Positions 22,232 to 35,498 of a stretch of 64,000 nt of DNA are shown piece by piece. The notes under the pieces were generated by a model. The model had not been told where the DNA came from. It worked only from the letters and a program-made list of their open reading frames with translations, and searched no databases. Both the position numbers and the translations under genes were made by a program. The stretch spans positions 219,875 through 283,874 of the forward strand of contig MU277670.1 in NCBI GenBank assembly GCA_022385805.1, in the 5' to 3' direction. Source of the DNA: Pilatotrama ljubarskyi (Eukaryota; Basidiomycota; Agaricomycetes; Polyporales; Polyporaceae). Every line of letters starts with the position of its first letter. Within the stretch, counting starts at the first letter, position 1.

Positions 22232-22963
22232 AGTAGTTCCTTTCTTCCCGTGTACGTGTATGATTGTATATATGGATTTCTCAGATACCAGGCTCGCGGC
22301 GACTCTACGTATCTGCGACCACCATCGACTCAATAAGAGCAAAGGGCGCGAGACGCCTGCGCCGCGAGAACATCTGACATCCTCGACATGTTCCAGAGTC
22401 TACGATGCGCGATATCCGTCACATGCGGTACCTGCGGCAAGCACTGTCATGATATCGCGGCGCCCCGCGCTGCGGAGTTGTCCATTGGACTCCATCCCAT
22501 CCGCGCTGGCATCCGTTGGGAGCTCTGCCATTCGTGATCGGACTGCGTAGTCGGAGACACTGACATGCGTCCTGCTAAGCGGCCGGAACCAATCACCAGG
22601 CTGCGGTCGGAGGTGGGCAGCTGAGGCCTGAGGCCTGAGGATCAAGCCAGCAAATATGTACATACATTCATCGTCTTGTGAGAAGACGAGTGTAAGTGAT
22701 CACTTCGCCTGTCAAGATGGAGACGCGTACCTAAGGCGCCCTCAAAGATGCCGGCGGCGTTGAGTTGAAAAGACGCCTCCGCGTGATGATCAATACGGAC
22801 GTCGAGGGCTGCGCACGACGCCGGCATCGGAGCAAGCAGCACTTTGGCAGTGAGCTGGCAACCAGACGTCCGTAATATCCGCGACTCCGCAGTACTCAAA
22901 GCGCATCGCGGGATATACAAAGGCCTCGAGTCGCTGCCCGACCTCTTCCGCTCAGAGTCAGAC
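22232..22963. other. intergenic region, APS1 to ceramide synthase A
   Basis: No gene supported. A TGTATATATGG stretch near 22265 lies in the APS1 3' region. Three tandem copies of CTGAGGC/A occur around 22620-22640. An ATATACAA element (22913-22920), about 45 nt before the ceramide synthase start codon, could serve as a TATA-like element. Confidence 0.4.
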
Positions 22964-24764
22964 ATGACCAGCCCTGCAGAAGACACCAACCTGAAGCCGC
23001 GGCCGGAAGCCATCCAGACTTCCGGCTTCTTGAACCGAATCGAGTATGTCGCCATCCCTCACCAGCATTCGGTCCAACTCCTATCATATTGACCCGTCAT
23101 CTACAGAAACGACCCGGCACATCATCTTACTGGCGGGTTTAGACCACAGACGTGAGCGCTCGCTTTCTTGTTCAGGCCCATCTCGTCCGTTGACATCTTT
23201 GTCAGACCACTCGGGGAATACCCGGCCAACGCGTCTCCAGTGACATCTACCGGTCCTGGCGCAGTCGTTCGCTGGTCCTCACGGTCGAACGGATTCTGGG
23301 CGGACATAAAATCCTTGAGATGGGTGGTTGTACCCAGTGTGTAGCCCCCGTTGAATTTCGGGTGATCCAAGCACAGTACTAATGCCCCACGTCAAGGCTC
23401 GGCCCTTAAGATACTCCTCATCGTGTTCGTCTTATGGGCTAACTGGGAGGTTCTCGCACCCTATGTGGGCATAGAGATCGCAAACCCCTTTGCGCCCCTC
23501 CTCTTCATCTCATATCGCATACCGGGAACCCCGGACGACGATCCCCGTTACCAGAAGGGTTACCTCGACCTCTTGTTCATCGCCTATTACATCGTATTCT
23601 GGTCCTTCGTCCGGCAGACGATCGTCTTATACGTCTTCCGGCCACTCGCTAAATGGTTCGGCATCCGAAGAGAAAGCAAGCTGGACCGCTGTGGCGAACA
23701 GGGATATGCCGTGGTCTATTTCGCCATCATGGCTGCCTGGGGCATAGTACGCAGTTTCCTAAGTCACGTCGCGTCCGTCCTCGCCTAACGCATTGTACAG
23801 CGCATCATGTCTCAACTGCCAACATGGTGGTACCGTACAGAGCAATTCTGGATAGACTATCCGCACTGGCAGATGAAGCCTGAGCTCAAGCGCTACTACT
23901 TGATGCAGGCTGCATACTGGTGCCAACAGCTCCTTCTCATGCTACTCGGGCTCGAGAAGCCTCGGAAAGACTACTATGAACTCGTGGTCCACCATTTTGT
24001 CACTCTCTGGCTGGTCGGGTGAGCAGTCCCTCTGCATTTTCCGTAGTATGTAATCTCCTAACACCACTCGTTCTAGCTGGAGCTATCTCATCAATCTCAC
24101 GTACATCGGCAATGCCGTCTACCTCAGCATGGACCTACCTGATACCTTCCTGGGTGTATGCGTGTCTGCTTAGCTCGAGCGTGCCTCCGCTGACAAGCCT
24201 TATACGCTGCAGCTGTCCCTGCTCCTCAGCTACCTCCAGTTGAACCGGACGAAGGTCGCCGTATTCGCCGTATTCCTCTGCATCTGGACGTAAGTCGTCC
24301 GCGAGCCATTAGCTCTTCCCCAATTGCGCTCACACATCGGCCCCAGCTACTTCCGACATTGGCTCAACTGGGTCATACTATACTCCGTATGGACGGAATT
24401 TGATCTCATGCCGTACGTCGTTCGCCGCCCATGCACCCATCCCTTTTCTTCTCATCCGGCGAACGGAGGCTGACGCGCGGTCTTATATCACGCAGTGAAA
24501 CGTCGAAGCGGTGGTCGCCGAAGGACGGCGTGTGGATGGTCTGGTGGATGAAATACCAAATCTTCGTGCCGCTCGCCCTCCTCCAGCTCCTCAACATCTT
24601 CTGGTACTTCCTGATACTGCGCCTGGCGTGGCGGTACGTTGCTTCGCCCGTGCTGAGTACTCCCGGACGCTCCGGTCGCTGACGGCCTCGGTTTTGTGCG
24701 CAGTGCGAGTCGGGACATCACGACGACGGATAGCCGCGAAGACGAGACGGACGCGGAGAATTGA
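22964..24764 (+). CDS. LAG1: ceramide synthase, LAG1/LAC1 family (paralogue A)
   Basis: Acyl-CoA-dependent ceramide synthase of the ER membrane (TLC/Lag1 domain). It begins MTSPAEDTNLKPRPEAIQTS. The first intron (23044-23106, 63 nt) must be spliced because it carries an in-frame TGA; splicing reads IE-NDPAHHLTGGFRP. The core contains IVFVLWANWEVLAPY, RIPGTPDDDPRYQKGYLDL, MSQLPTWWYRTEQFWIDYPH, YLMQAAYWCQQLLLMLLGLE and the Lag1 motif HHFVTLWLVGWSYLINLTYI with NAVYLSMDLPDTFL. Later segments are FRHWLNWVILYSVW and WWMKYQIFVPLALLQ. Multiple hydrophobic helices are evident. It ends in a short acidic tail (SREDETDAEN). Close paralogue B lies 3 kb downstream on the same strand with the REX-type nuclease between them. 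Confidence 0.92.
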
Positions 24765-25253
24765 CCGAGAACCGGCGCGCCCGAAGGGCGGCACGCTCGA
24801 GAAAAGATGATGCCAGATGCTGCATTGCCGAGGTGCATAGGGGACCCGTCGTGCGAAATTCGTCCAGCCAGCCGGCTTTGTATCTCGGGGCTTCGTCAGC
24901 AAATATACCAAAGGCCTCACCACGGTCCCCCATCTATGCGCTACATAGCTGGACACGAGACCCCGGTTGTTCGGCTTTGGCATCCACTCGCCCTTCACTT
25001 GCAGCAGGAAAGCGTTCGGAGCGTTCACCAGGAACGTCGTTGCATGTTGGCTCATATGCTCCTGCAACCAGCAGACGGCGACGTCGAGCGATCGGACGGG
25101 GCAACGACGTGCTCCTGCAGCTCGTCCAATACAGATAGGATGGCTAAGAAGCCGAGTCTCGAACGCGTGCAGGTATGTTACAACGCAGAGGGTGCGATAA
25201 GATGCAAGGGCGACAGCAGATTGAAGGTTCGTGGCACCCGGAGGGAAGGCTCC
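24765..25253. other. intergenic region between convergent genes
   Basis: 3' flanks of ceramide synthase A (plus) and the REX-type exonuclease (minus). Open frames here overlap on both strands and show no recognisable product. Confidence 0.4.
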
Positions 25254-27232
25254 CTAGGATGCCGTCGTGGCGGGCTTGGGTTTGGGTTTGGGCCCGTTGA
25301 GGACGTGCCACCGGACGAGGTCCAGGGTCGCGATCGAGTCTTCCACGGAGCTGTGGCCTGCCGCACCCGCAGACTGTATCGTCTGCCCCAGATACTCCTT
25401 CGCCCTGTCCCAGCGCCCACATCATCAGCCTCCAGCGGATCACCTTGACAGCTAGGTACTCACAGTGCTCTGAGGGCGCGCTTGTACGGCGGGCCGGCGG
25501 TGTGGGGAAAGAGGACGGCAGTGTCGACGCAGCGGTGGTGGATCATGCGGAGCGTCTTGAGGTCGTTCTCGAGCGCGTGCCCGATGATGATCGTGCGCGC
25601 ATTGATGAAGGCGTCCATGGAACGCCGGATGGAGGACAGCGGGAGGAGCGCGCGCGCGAGGTGCTCCGGGGTGATGCCCGAAAAGCGGGTATTATAGTCT
25701 CTGCGAGCGATAGTGAGCCGACGCCTGACTGAGGGCGGTGAGTGAGGACGCCTACATCACTTCGACACCTTCGTCCATCCGGACGTACTCGTCGAAGATC
25801 TCCTTGCCTGCCGAGTCGACGACGGACACTCGTGCGACACGCATTCCTCCGGTGGTATAGATCATCTCGCAGTCTAGCGCCACGACGTCAAGCGCAGTGT
25901 CCGAGTCCGAGCCAGCCTCCGACCCGCCGCCACCGGAGTCTGAAGGAGGCCTTGTATGCGTGAAGGCATGCCGCCGGTGCAGGTCCTCAGGGTCCGTCTC
26001 ATAGAAGACGTGCGGGCCAGTCTGACAGCCCTCCTCGTCCGGCGTTCGTGAGCAGCATGTATATACGCGTCTCTTCTCGCCTGTCGGATATATGTAAGCG
26101 TGACCTGGTACACCGGCCCTCTGATAACATACCGTTCACCTTCGTAGAGAAGGGTTTCCCCCAGTGGTAGCGGCACTCGTCTGCGTGCTCGAGGCGCTTC
26201 ACCATGAACTTCTGGTTGCACCGCTCGCACGTCATGACGGAGCCCTCTTCGTGCGGCTTATCCCCGCCGGGGCCCGGGGGCACCTCTACGGCATATCCCC
26301 ACTTCTTCATCTCGTCTATGGAGAGGACGTATGGCTCTAGCTGTTCTGCCGTGAGCCGCAGGGCTGCGACCTTCTTGCGCATCTCCTCCCGCGCCCGGAC
26401 CTCGGACTCTGTGCCTACGGACTCATGCGCAGCTGAATCCGGCTTTGGTCGTCGCTTGAGTGCCGCTACAGATGATATTACCGCCTGGTGGCTGATAAGT
26501 AGTCAAGCCACCAGATGGATCAAACAGTGACAGCTCACGTTGCGATAGGTGAGCTTGGTAGACTTGCTGTACACTTCCTCTTCTTGTTTGAGCGCATGCT
26601 CGGCAGCTAACGTCGGGTTGGCGGGAAGGATCTTCTCATAGAGGATGACGAAGTGGTCGTACAGCGTTTTGAGCATCGCCTGCCCGAGTCGTGAGCACCG
26701 TTGTATCGGTCTCGAGGAATTGCTACGCACCTGTCGGACCGGTACAGGTACCTGAGATTGCGCTGCGCTGACCCTGAGCACTGGGACTCCGTTCTTCCGC
26801 ACGAGCGAATTAGCATCCTGCGAAGGGTGGAGGGACATGGGGACTCACAGAAGTCGTCTGCGGTCCTGAGGGCACTGCTACTGGCCGCCTAGGTGTCCCT
26901 GTTCTCTGTAGCTTCGTCGGAGGCTCGCTGGTGGACGTTCCATTGCTGGGACCGGCAGCGCGCAAGGGGGAGCTTATAGGCCGTTTGGCAGGTATTGAGG
27001 TAGACGTTGCCGCAGCAGCCGAAGTGGACGGTTTGGATGATAAAGACGTCGACGCTGTTGGTTTCGAGGGCGCAGTGCTGTCAGAAGCCGATGGCTTCGG
27101 CACATCGACTGGGACGGGAGTGACTGGGATCTGGGCATGGTCTGGATTGTGGCTGAAGATGCAGTTGAGGCGTGTGCAGCGCGGTCTGTCCGGACATGGG
27201 AGTGTTTGGAACAGGCCTAGTGTCGGGAACAT
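25254..27232 (-). CDS. DEDDh RNA exonuclease, REX1/REX3 type
   Basis: 3'-5' RNA exonuclease of the DnaQ-like superfamily; yeast relatives trim snRNA, 5S rRNA, tRNA and RNase MRP RNA ends. The N-terminus MFPTLGLFQTLPCPDRPRC leads into a Cys-His cluster (CPDRPRCTRLNCIFSH) like a CCCH finger. A Ser/Thr/Pro-rich linker follows, then a helical region (LYDHFVILYEKILPANPTLA). A second zinc-like motif is CERCNQKFMVKRLEHADEC. The nuclease domain is at the C-terminus: VVALDCEMIYTTGGMRVARV (D and E), IIGHALENDLKTLRMIHHR (D) and GHSSVEDSIATLDLVRWH (H and D). All five DEDDh positions are visible. It ends KPKPKPATTAS. Zinc-finger plus EXO architecture favours REX3/REX1 over PAN2. It lies between the two ceramide synthase paralogues in the opposite orientation. 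Confidence 0.88.
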
Positions 27233-27813
27233 GATACAAAGCGACTCTGACTAGACAGAACGCTTAAGTGCCGAGGCAGACTGAAGCAGGCAAGGAACGA
27301 GGACAGCAGTGGAGGAGACCCTCGGCCCGAGCAGCGCAAGGCTCGAGTCCGAGAGCATGCTTGGCGCAGTGCGACGCGTTACGCACCGCGCACGTCACAT
27401 CCCTCCCGTCACGGTCACCGCGCCCGCACTGCGAACTCCGGAGTTCGCCGGGCATGCAGGGTCCCGGAGCTCGTGGAGTCGTGCTCTTGTAATACCGGAG
27501 AGGCGGCCATACTCTGGCAGCTGTAGGGCTACTGTAGAGTTGCTGCTGAACGAATCGAGCGAACGGGCACCGGTGGCGGCGCCCTGAGGCGCACGCTTGC
27601 CAAAACGGGAGGAGGGTGGCGGAGTTGGGCTTGGCGTCGGGTCGGCTACTGCGTCGGCTGAAACATGGGCGTCTATGAGTGCATCATTAGAGAGAGCTGC
27701 GAGAGAGCACACTAGTGACTTCGGCGTTCGTCGCTCAATTTCCCCCACAGCGCTCCCCGTCCCTCCGCTACTCACCGCAGACGGGCTTCTGTCTTACACC
27801 ACGTCTGCTCGCC
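27233..27813. other. divergent promoter region with an unassigned minus-strand ORF
   Basis: This holds the promoters of the REX-type gene (minus) and ceramide synthase B (plus). A 126-codon minus-strand frame (27395-27775) begins MSSGGTGSAVGEIERR and contains TPSPTPPPSSRFGKRAPQG and LQLPEYGRLSG. It is Ser/Pro-biased and could be a small gene or an upstream exon, but no similarity is recognised. I do not call it a gene. Confidence 0.3.
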
Positions 27814-29659
27814 ATGGCCCGTTCTCCAGAAAGCACCAAACGACACCGCCCAGAGGCCATCCAGACCTCCCTCGACAGGATAGAGTACGTCCTCGCATTT
27901 CACGCGCTGTCCACGCTATTCAAATTCCCCCTCGTCGCTAGGACCGACCCCGCACATCATCTCGCAGGACCTTTTAGGCCGCAAACGTGAGCGCCCACTC
28001 TGTCGCCCGTCCCGCGTCTCTCCTCCCTCTCACATTTTCCTCGTCCAGTCCCCTCGGCCAAGAACCTACCAACACTTCCCCTGTCACAAACACTCGCACT
28101 GGCCCTATCGTACGCTGGTCAACGCAGTCGGGTGGTTTCTGGACGGACATCAAGACACTGAGATGGGTTGTAGTACCAAGTGCGTAGCCTCTACGCGCTG
28201 TCTAGTTCGGTATCGCTTACCGGACCGCAGGTTCGGCCCTCAAGATACTCCTCATCGTCTTCGTCCTCTGGGCCAACTGGGAACTCCTTGCCCCATATAT
28301 TGGCAAGGACATCCCTAATCCCTTCGCGCCCCTCCTCTTCATCTCCCATCGCATCCCCGGAACCCCGGACGATGACCCGCGGTACCAGAAGGGCTACCTC
28401 GACCTCGTCTTCATCTGCTATTACGTCGTGTTCTGGTCCTTCATCCGCCAGAGTATGACTCTGTATATATGCCGCCCGATCGCGAAGCGGTTTGGCATCC
28501 AGCGAGAAAGCAAGTTGGACCGCTTCGGCGAGCAGGCATATGCGGTCATCTACTTTGCGTTCATGGCTTCCTGGGGTGTGGTGCGTATTCATTGGCCCGT
28601 TGGATATACGTGCTGGGCTGAACACGTTCGATAGCGCATCATGTCTCAGCTGCCGACTTGGTGGTATCGCACGGAGCAGTTCTGGATCGGTAGGTCCGGG
28701 CATGTCTCGCCTGTATGCGTCCCCTGAGCGTCCGTATCATACAGACTACCCGCATTGGGAGATGAAGCCCGAGCTGAAGGCCTACTACCTCATGCAAGCC
28801 GCGTACTGGTGTCAGCAGCTCCTTGTCATGCTTCTGGGGCTGGAGAAGCCGCGGAAAGACTACTACGAGCTTGTAGCCCACCACTTCGTCACCCTCTGGC
28901 TTGTCGGGTGAGCTATGCTTCTTCTTACCGGGAGTATACTTCTCTAATGCATGCCGCTCCAGATGGAGCTATTTGATCAACCTCACCTACATCGGGAACG
29001 CCGTCTACCTGAGCATGGACCTCCCTGACACCTTCCTTGGGGTACGTGTCCCTGCCCGGCTTCAGCTTCTGCAGAACTCGGCCTGACCTCCCACGCACGC
29101 CGCAGCTTTCGAAGCTTCTCAACTACTTGCAGTGGGACAGAGCGAAGATGACCGTCTTCGTCGTGTTCCTCTGCATCTGGAGGTGACGAACGCCCTACCC
29201 AATCGTCCCGTACTCATTCGCTGACAGCTATTGCTTTATGCAGCTACTTCCGGCATTGGCTCAACTGGGTGATGCTATACTCAGTGTGGTTTGAGTTCGA
29301 CCTCATGCCGTACGTGCCCCGCCGCCACTGATATCCACACATCACCACCGAGGCTGACCCTTGTTGACATTTGCAGCGAGACCTCGAAGCGGTGGTCGCC
29401 CGAGGACGGCGTGTGGCTGGTCTGGTGGATGAAATACCAGGTGTTCGCGCCGCTCGTTCTGCTCCAGATCCTCAACCTCTTCTGGTACTTCCTGATCTGG
29501 CGTATCGCCTATCGGTGAGTCCCACTGTGCCTGTTCCCGGCGCCGCCTTTGACCGAATGCTCTCGGGACAGCGCGCTTTCTGACATCACGACATCCGACG
29601 TGCGGTCCGATGACGAGGACGAGGACGAGCCGGACGACGAGGACGACAAGGACGACTAG
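27814..29659 (+). CDS. LAC1: ceramide synthase, LAG1/LAC1 family (paralogue B)
   Basis: Second Lag1-type ceramide synthase, strongly similar to paralogue A over the TLC core: HRIPGTPDDDPRYQKGYLDL, MSQLPTWWYRTEQFWIDYPH, HHFVTLWLVGWSYLINLTYI, NAVYLSMDLPDTFLG, SVWFEFDLMPETSKRWSP. It starts MARSPESTKRHRPEAIQTSL. Its first intron (27885-27941) is 57 nt, a multiple of three and stop-free, so retention would insert 19 in-frame residues. An extra 55-nt intron (28690-28744), absent from paralogue A, splits the Asp codon of FWIDYPHW. The C-terminal tail is longer and far more acidic than in A (SDDEDEDEPDDEDDKDD), a likely casein kinase 2 target by analogy with yeast Lag1/Lac1. The symbols given to A and B are interchangeable. 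Confidence 0.92.
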
Positions 29660-29985
29660 ATTGACGAGAATGACCGTTAGTAGCTGCGATCCGGCGGACG
29701 CATCGCATGACGTGCCAGTGCCGGCAAAACGGAACGATACCATCCTACTTTACTTGATCACGCTCTGTGAACCAAATCGAAGTCTCGTACTTCACGAAGT
29801 CACTTTACTCAGCCGGACTGCAGACGCACGTCGTACAGCGGTCGACACGTTCACAGACAGACACATTAATACAGCGAGAGCAGCACATCGTACACACACG
29901 GTATCGCACAAACCCCAGGAATACTCTATGGCTACACTGGTCCCCGGCACAGCACTGATCTTGCTTTCCTCGTCACCTCAGGCTG
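29660..29985. other. intergenic region between convergent genes
   Basis: 3' flanks of ceramide synthase B and the Gfd2-like nuclease. No coding or structural signal noticed. Confidence 0.4.
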
Positions 29986-31646
29986 CTAATCCGAATCGTC
30001 GTGCGCCTGGGCGGTCGGCGGACCCATCACGCCCTCCATGTCGGAGAAGTCCGAGTCCTCTTCCCAGTCCTTGAACTCGACCTTTGGCTGGTTGTCCTCC
30101 GTGCGCTTCGGCCAGCGCTGCTCGCGCTGCTGGTCGACCGGGTCTCCGGATGCCATGGACATCATCGCGTCTAGGGTATACTACATGTGCAGTCGGCCTC
30201 TGTCCGCCCCAACACCTCGTCCGAGAAGGCTCGGGACTCACATGGGCATCGTTCCCCGCATTGTGCAGGAACTTGGTGGGTATCTGGAGGTGCCGGCAGA
30301 CGCGCTCGAGCGACCGCTTGTTGTTGGACGCGTCGCCCTCGAGCGCGGCGAAGAGGTCCGCGGTGTCGACGACGTAGACCTCGCCCTTCTGCGGCGAGTC
30401 GGGGAGGAGGTAGTCTAGCCGTTCGACGGCGTTCACTGCGTCGGACTTCAGGTACCTAGCGCGAAGAAAGAAGACCGTCTAGTCTGGTGAGGGAATCAGT
30501 CCTGACAGTGCGGCTTACTTGATGTCCTGGCTGTTGTCGTGGAAGACGAGGAAGAGCGGTCCGGCCTCTCGGTGTTTGTTGATGAGGTCTTGTATCCGCT
30601 GCTTGAACGTGTGCTTGTTCACGACCTCGCTGTCGCCGAAGCTGTAGAACTAGTTTTTTTCCCAACTCAGTCTCCCGGCATCACCTCCCCCGGAACGTCG
30701 GAACGGCCCGGATTTCTTCCATGCACGTACCTCTCGGTGGTTGGGGACGTACTTCTGCGTGTATATGCGGTGCTCCTTGACGATGAGATGGCCATCTTCC
30801 CTCACGAGCTCACCATCGACCCAGCGGGCCAGACTCCACCCAAACTCGGTGAGAGCGGTATGGTCCATATCCCACGCCTCGAAGTCCATCGCACACCACG
30901 TCCCGATCTTCGCAGCCCACAACGTGCGTGCGCGCTCGAACGCGAAGCGACGCGTCGTCAGCAGGGTGCCTGTCCCGCGAAGGCGCTTGTTGTTCTTGTC
31001 TATGTTCTGTGCAGGGAGCACGCAGACTCGGTCAGTGCAGGACTTACGAGGACGGTGTCTCTGGCCGCCGCGCCGGGCTCTACCGCGGCGCCAGGCGCGG
31101 CCACGTACTTTGATCGCCTTCTTGAGCACGGTGGCGTCCGAGTACACGTCTGGGGAGCAGCTGACGAGGTCGTTGGCCTGGATGAGGTACTCGGAGGACG
31201 GGATCGGGATTGGCTGCTCGGTGAGCCCGACGGTGTGCAGCCAGTAGCGCATGTACTCGACTTGGGCGGAGGAGAACAGCAGGCGCATCTCGCCGCTTTC
31301 AAAGGTACCTACAAGAAGAGTCGTGTAAGTTTGGTTAGGTCAGCCAATCAGCGCTCGACTTTCCGAGGTAGAGCTCGATGCCGTTCACGCCCTTCTTCCG
31401 GAGAGGATGATCGGGGTGGACCAACGCGTTGTACGCGATCAGGGCTTTGAGCGGGCTGACATCCGCCTGGTTGGGCAACGCCTGATGCCTTCAAACAAGC
31501 CAGTCAGTCTCCTCCCTCAACGGGTGGCTCACAGGGTGGCGCGAAGCGTACCATTCAAAGAAGATATCGGTGAACCTGTAGTAGCCGAGTATAGCCGGCA
31601 GGGTGTGCGTCGCTTTCTGAGCGTTGTACTGAGCGGTCAGCACCAT
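29986..31646 (-). CDS. DEDDh nuclease, Gfd2/YDR514C-like
   Basis: RNase H-fold protein of the fungal Gfd2/YDR514C group. It starts MVLTAQYNAQKATHTLPAIL, then ILGYYRFTDIFFEWYASRHP and a module containing GVNGIELYLGKSSTFESGEM and QVEYMRYWLHTVGLTEQP. The nuclease domain reads GTWCAMDFEAWDMDHTALTE (Asp and Glu), LFLVFHDNSQDIKYLKSD (Asp), then HNAGNDAH spliced to YTLDAMMSM (His and Asp), so the DEDDh set is complete. The C-terminus is acidic (FKDWEEDSDFSDMEG). Yeast Gfd2 is linked genetically to mRNA export helicase Dbp5, and the biochemical role of this family is poorly defined. An RNAi exonuclease such as QIP is an alternative of the same superfamily, but the domain layout does not clearly support it. 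Convergent with ceramide synthase B. Confidence 0.8.
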
Positions 31647-34341
<2,695 letters not shown>

Positions 34342-35498
34342 TCGAGGCACGCCGGGCCCGAGGCGCGCGGGCGGCCGGGCTCAGTGTCCGACGGAGACCA
34401 AAGTCTCGGGGCATGGACGGTTCGGAGCCGCTGCATATTTCGCGTCCGGGCTCTCTTTTCGTCGATTTTGCTCTTGCTGCTATCGCACTTTCCTCCTGGT
34501 GCCATTTCTCGTTTGGCTTCTTGACATTATTTCTTGTTGCTTGTTTGCTGCTTTGCGTACACAGACCACAGACACAGACCATCCGCGCGACACCTCCCTC
34601 CATACGATCCGCTGCGCATGACCGATTGCGAACTTTACACGTACATGTATTCACGCGTCGAGCATCCTGCCATGTAAACCGTATAGCGTGCTGAATATGA
34701 CAGGACGATGAATGGTGATGGATGATAGGTGCCGCAGACTGGGACCGGGCAGGAAGGCGTTCGAAGGGGTGAATTTCGGAGATGCTGGTCCGGAGAAGGC
34801 CTAGATCGAGGCTGGAACGCGACCGAGTCTTGCAAGACATGGGAGGGGGGAGGGAAGCTGATGGGAGGAAGCGTCTGGAAGGCGTTGCTAATGTGAAGCT
34901 GTAAACCAGGTGGGCAATGATGTCACCATATGGCGTGTTCAGGAGAAGACATGCTGTGTGCGCAAGAGATGTAGCGACGGCGGAGGAGAGAGCTCGTGTA
35001 GTCTGAGGACGGCGAGCGGACGGACGGACGGGAGTGGTGTTGAGCTTGTGGACGTGAGAAAGCATGGGAGGTTGTGTGGTGCAAAAATAAGTGTGATGGG
35101 AAAACCAGGCGAAGGGGCGAGTGCATTGCAGCGGCTGGCCACGGAGAGCAGCCTAGGAATGCTAGCGCTCTCTCTTCCTCTCCCTGTCCTCAACGGACGC
35201 TGCTCTCCTCTCCTCTCGCCCGCTCTGTTCCGATCCAGGTACGACTCTCCCCCGACGCTCTCTTTCGTCCGCCGCCACTCTCCTTCTCTCCTTCCTCCGC
35301 CTTCCCGCTAAATCTCTCCCCCGCCCAGCCCGACCCCGGCCCGCGTCTTCTCGTCCTCTTCCTCCTCCTCCCTCTTCCCCACATCCTCCTCCCTCGACGC
35401 CCTCTCTTCTCGCGCCCTCCAATGCCCCTCCTCCTCGTCTGATCTTCCCCGTCCACACACCCTCGCCCTGCCCTCGTCTCCTTCCACCACGTCCTCTC
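34342..35498. other. intergenic region with a pyrimidine-rich leader
   Basis: No gene supported; a 261-codon minus-strand frame (34280-35065) overlaps the CENP-A last exon and lacks recognisable content. From about 35160 to 35495 the plus strand is strongly C/T-rich (for example CTCTTCCTCCTCCTCCCTCT near 35352), the kind of tract fungi often place before start codons. Confidence 0.45.

Noticed and set aside
23044..23106. In-frame TGA in ceramide synthase A suggesting a pseudogene
   Set aside because: The stop is inside a 63-nt segment with GTATGT donor, TTGAC branch-like site and CTACAG acceptor at the same position as an intron-like segment in paralogue B. Splicing restores the frame.
25254..25300. 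GGGTTTGGGTTTGGG stretch resembling telomeric repeat
   Set aside because: It encodes the PKPKP end of the REX-type protein, is only about 15 nt long and lies in the middle of a gene-dense region.
29986..31646. Identification as the RNAi exonuclease QIP because an Argonaute is in the window
   Set aside because: Both belong to the DEDDh superfamily, but the motif layout (MDFEAWDMD, FHDNSQDI, NDAHYTLD) fits the Gfd2/YDR514C group better, and linkage over 25 kb is not evidence of partnership.
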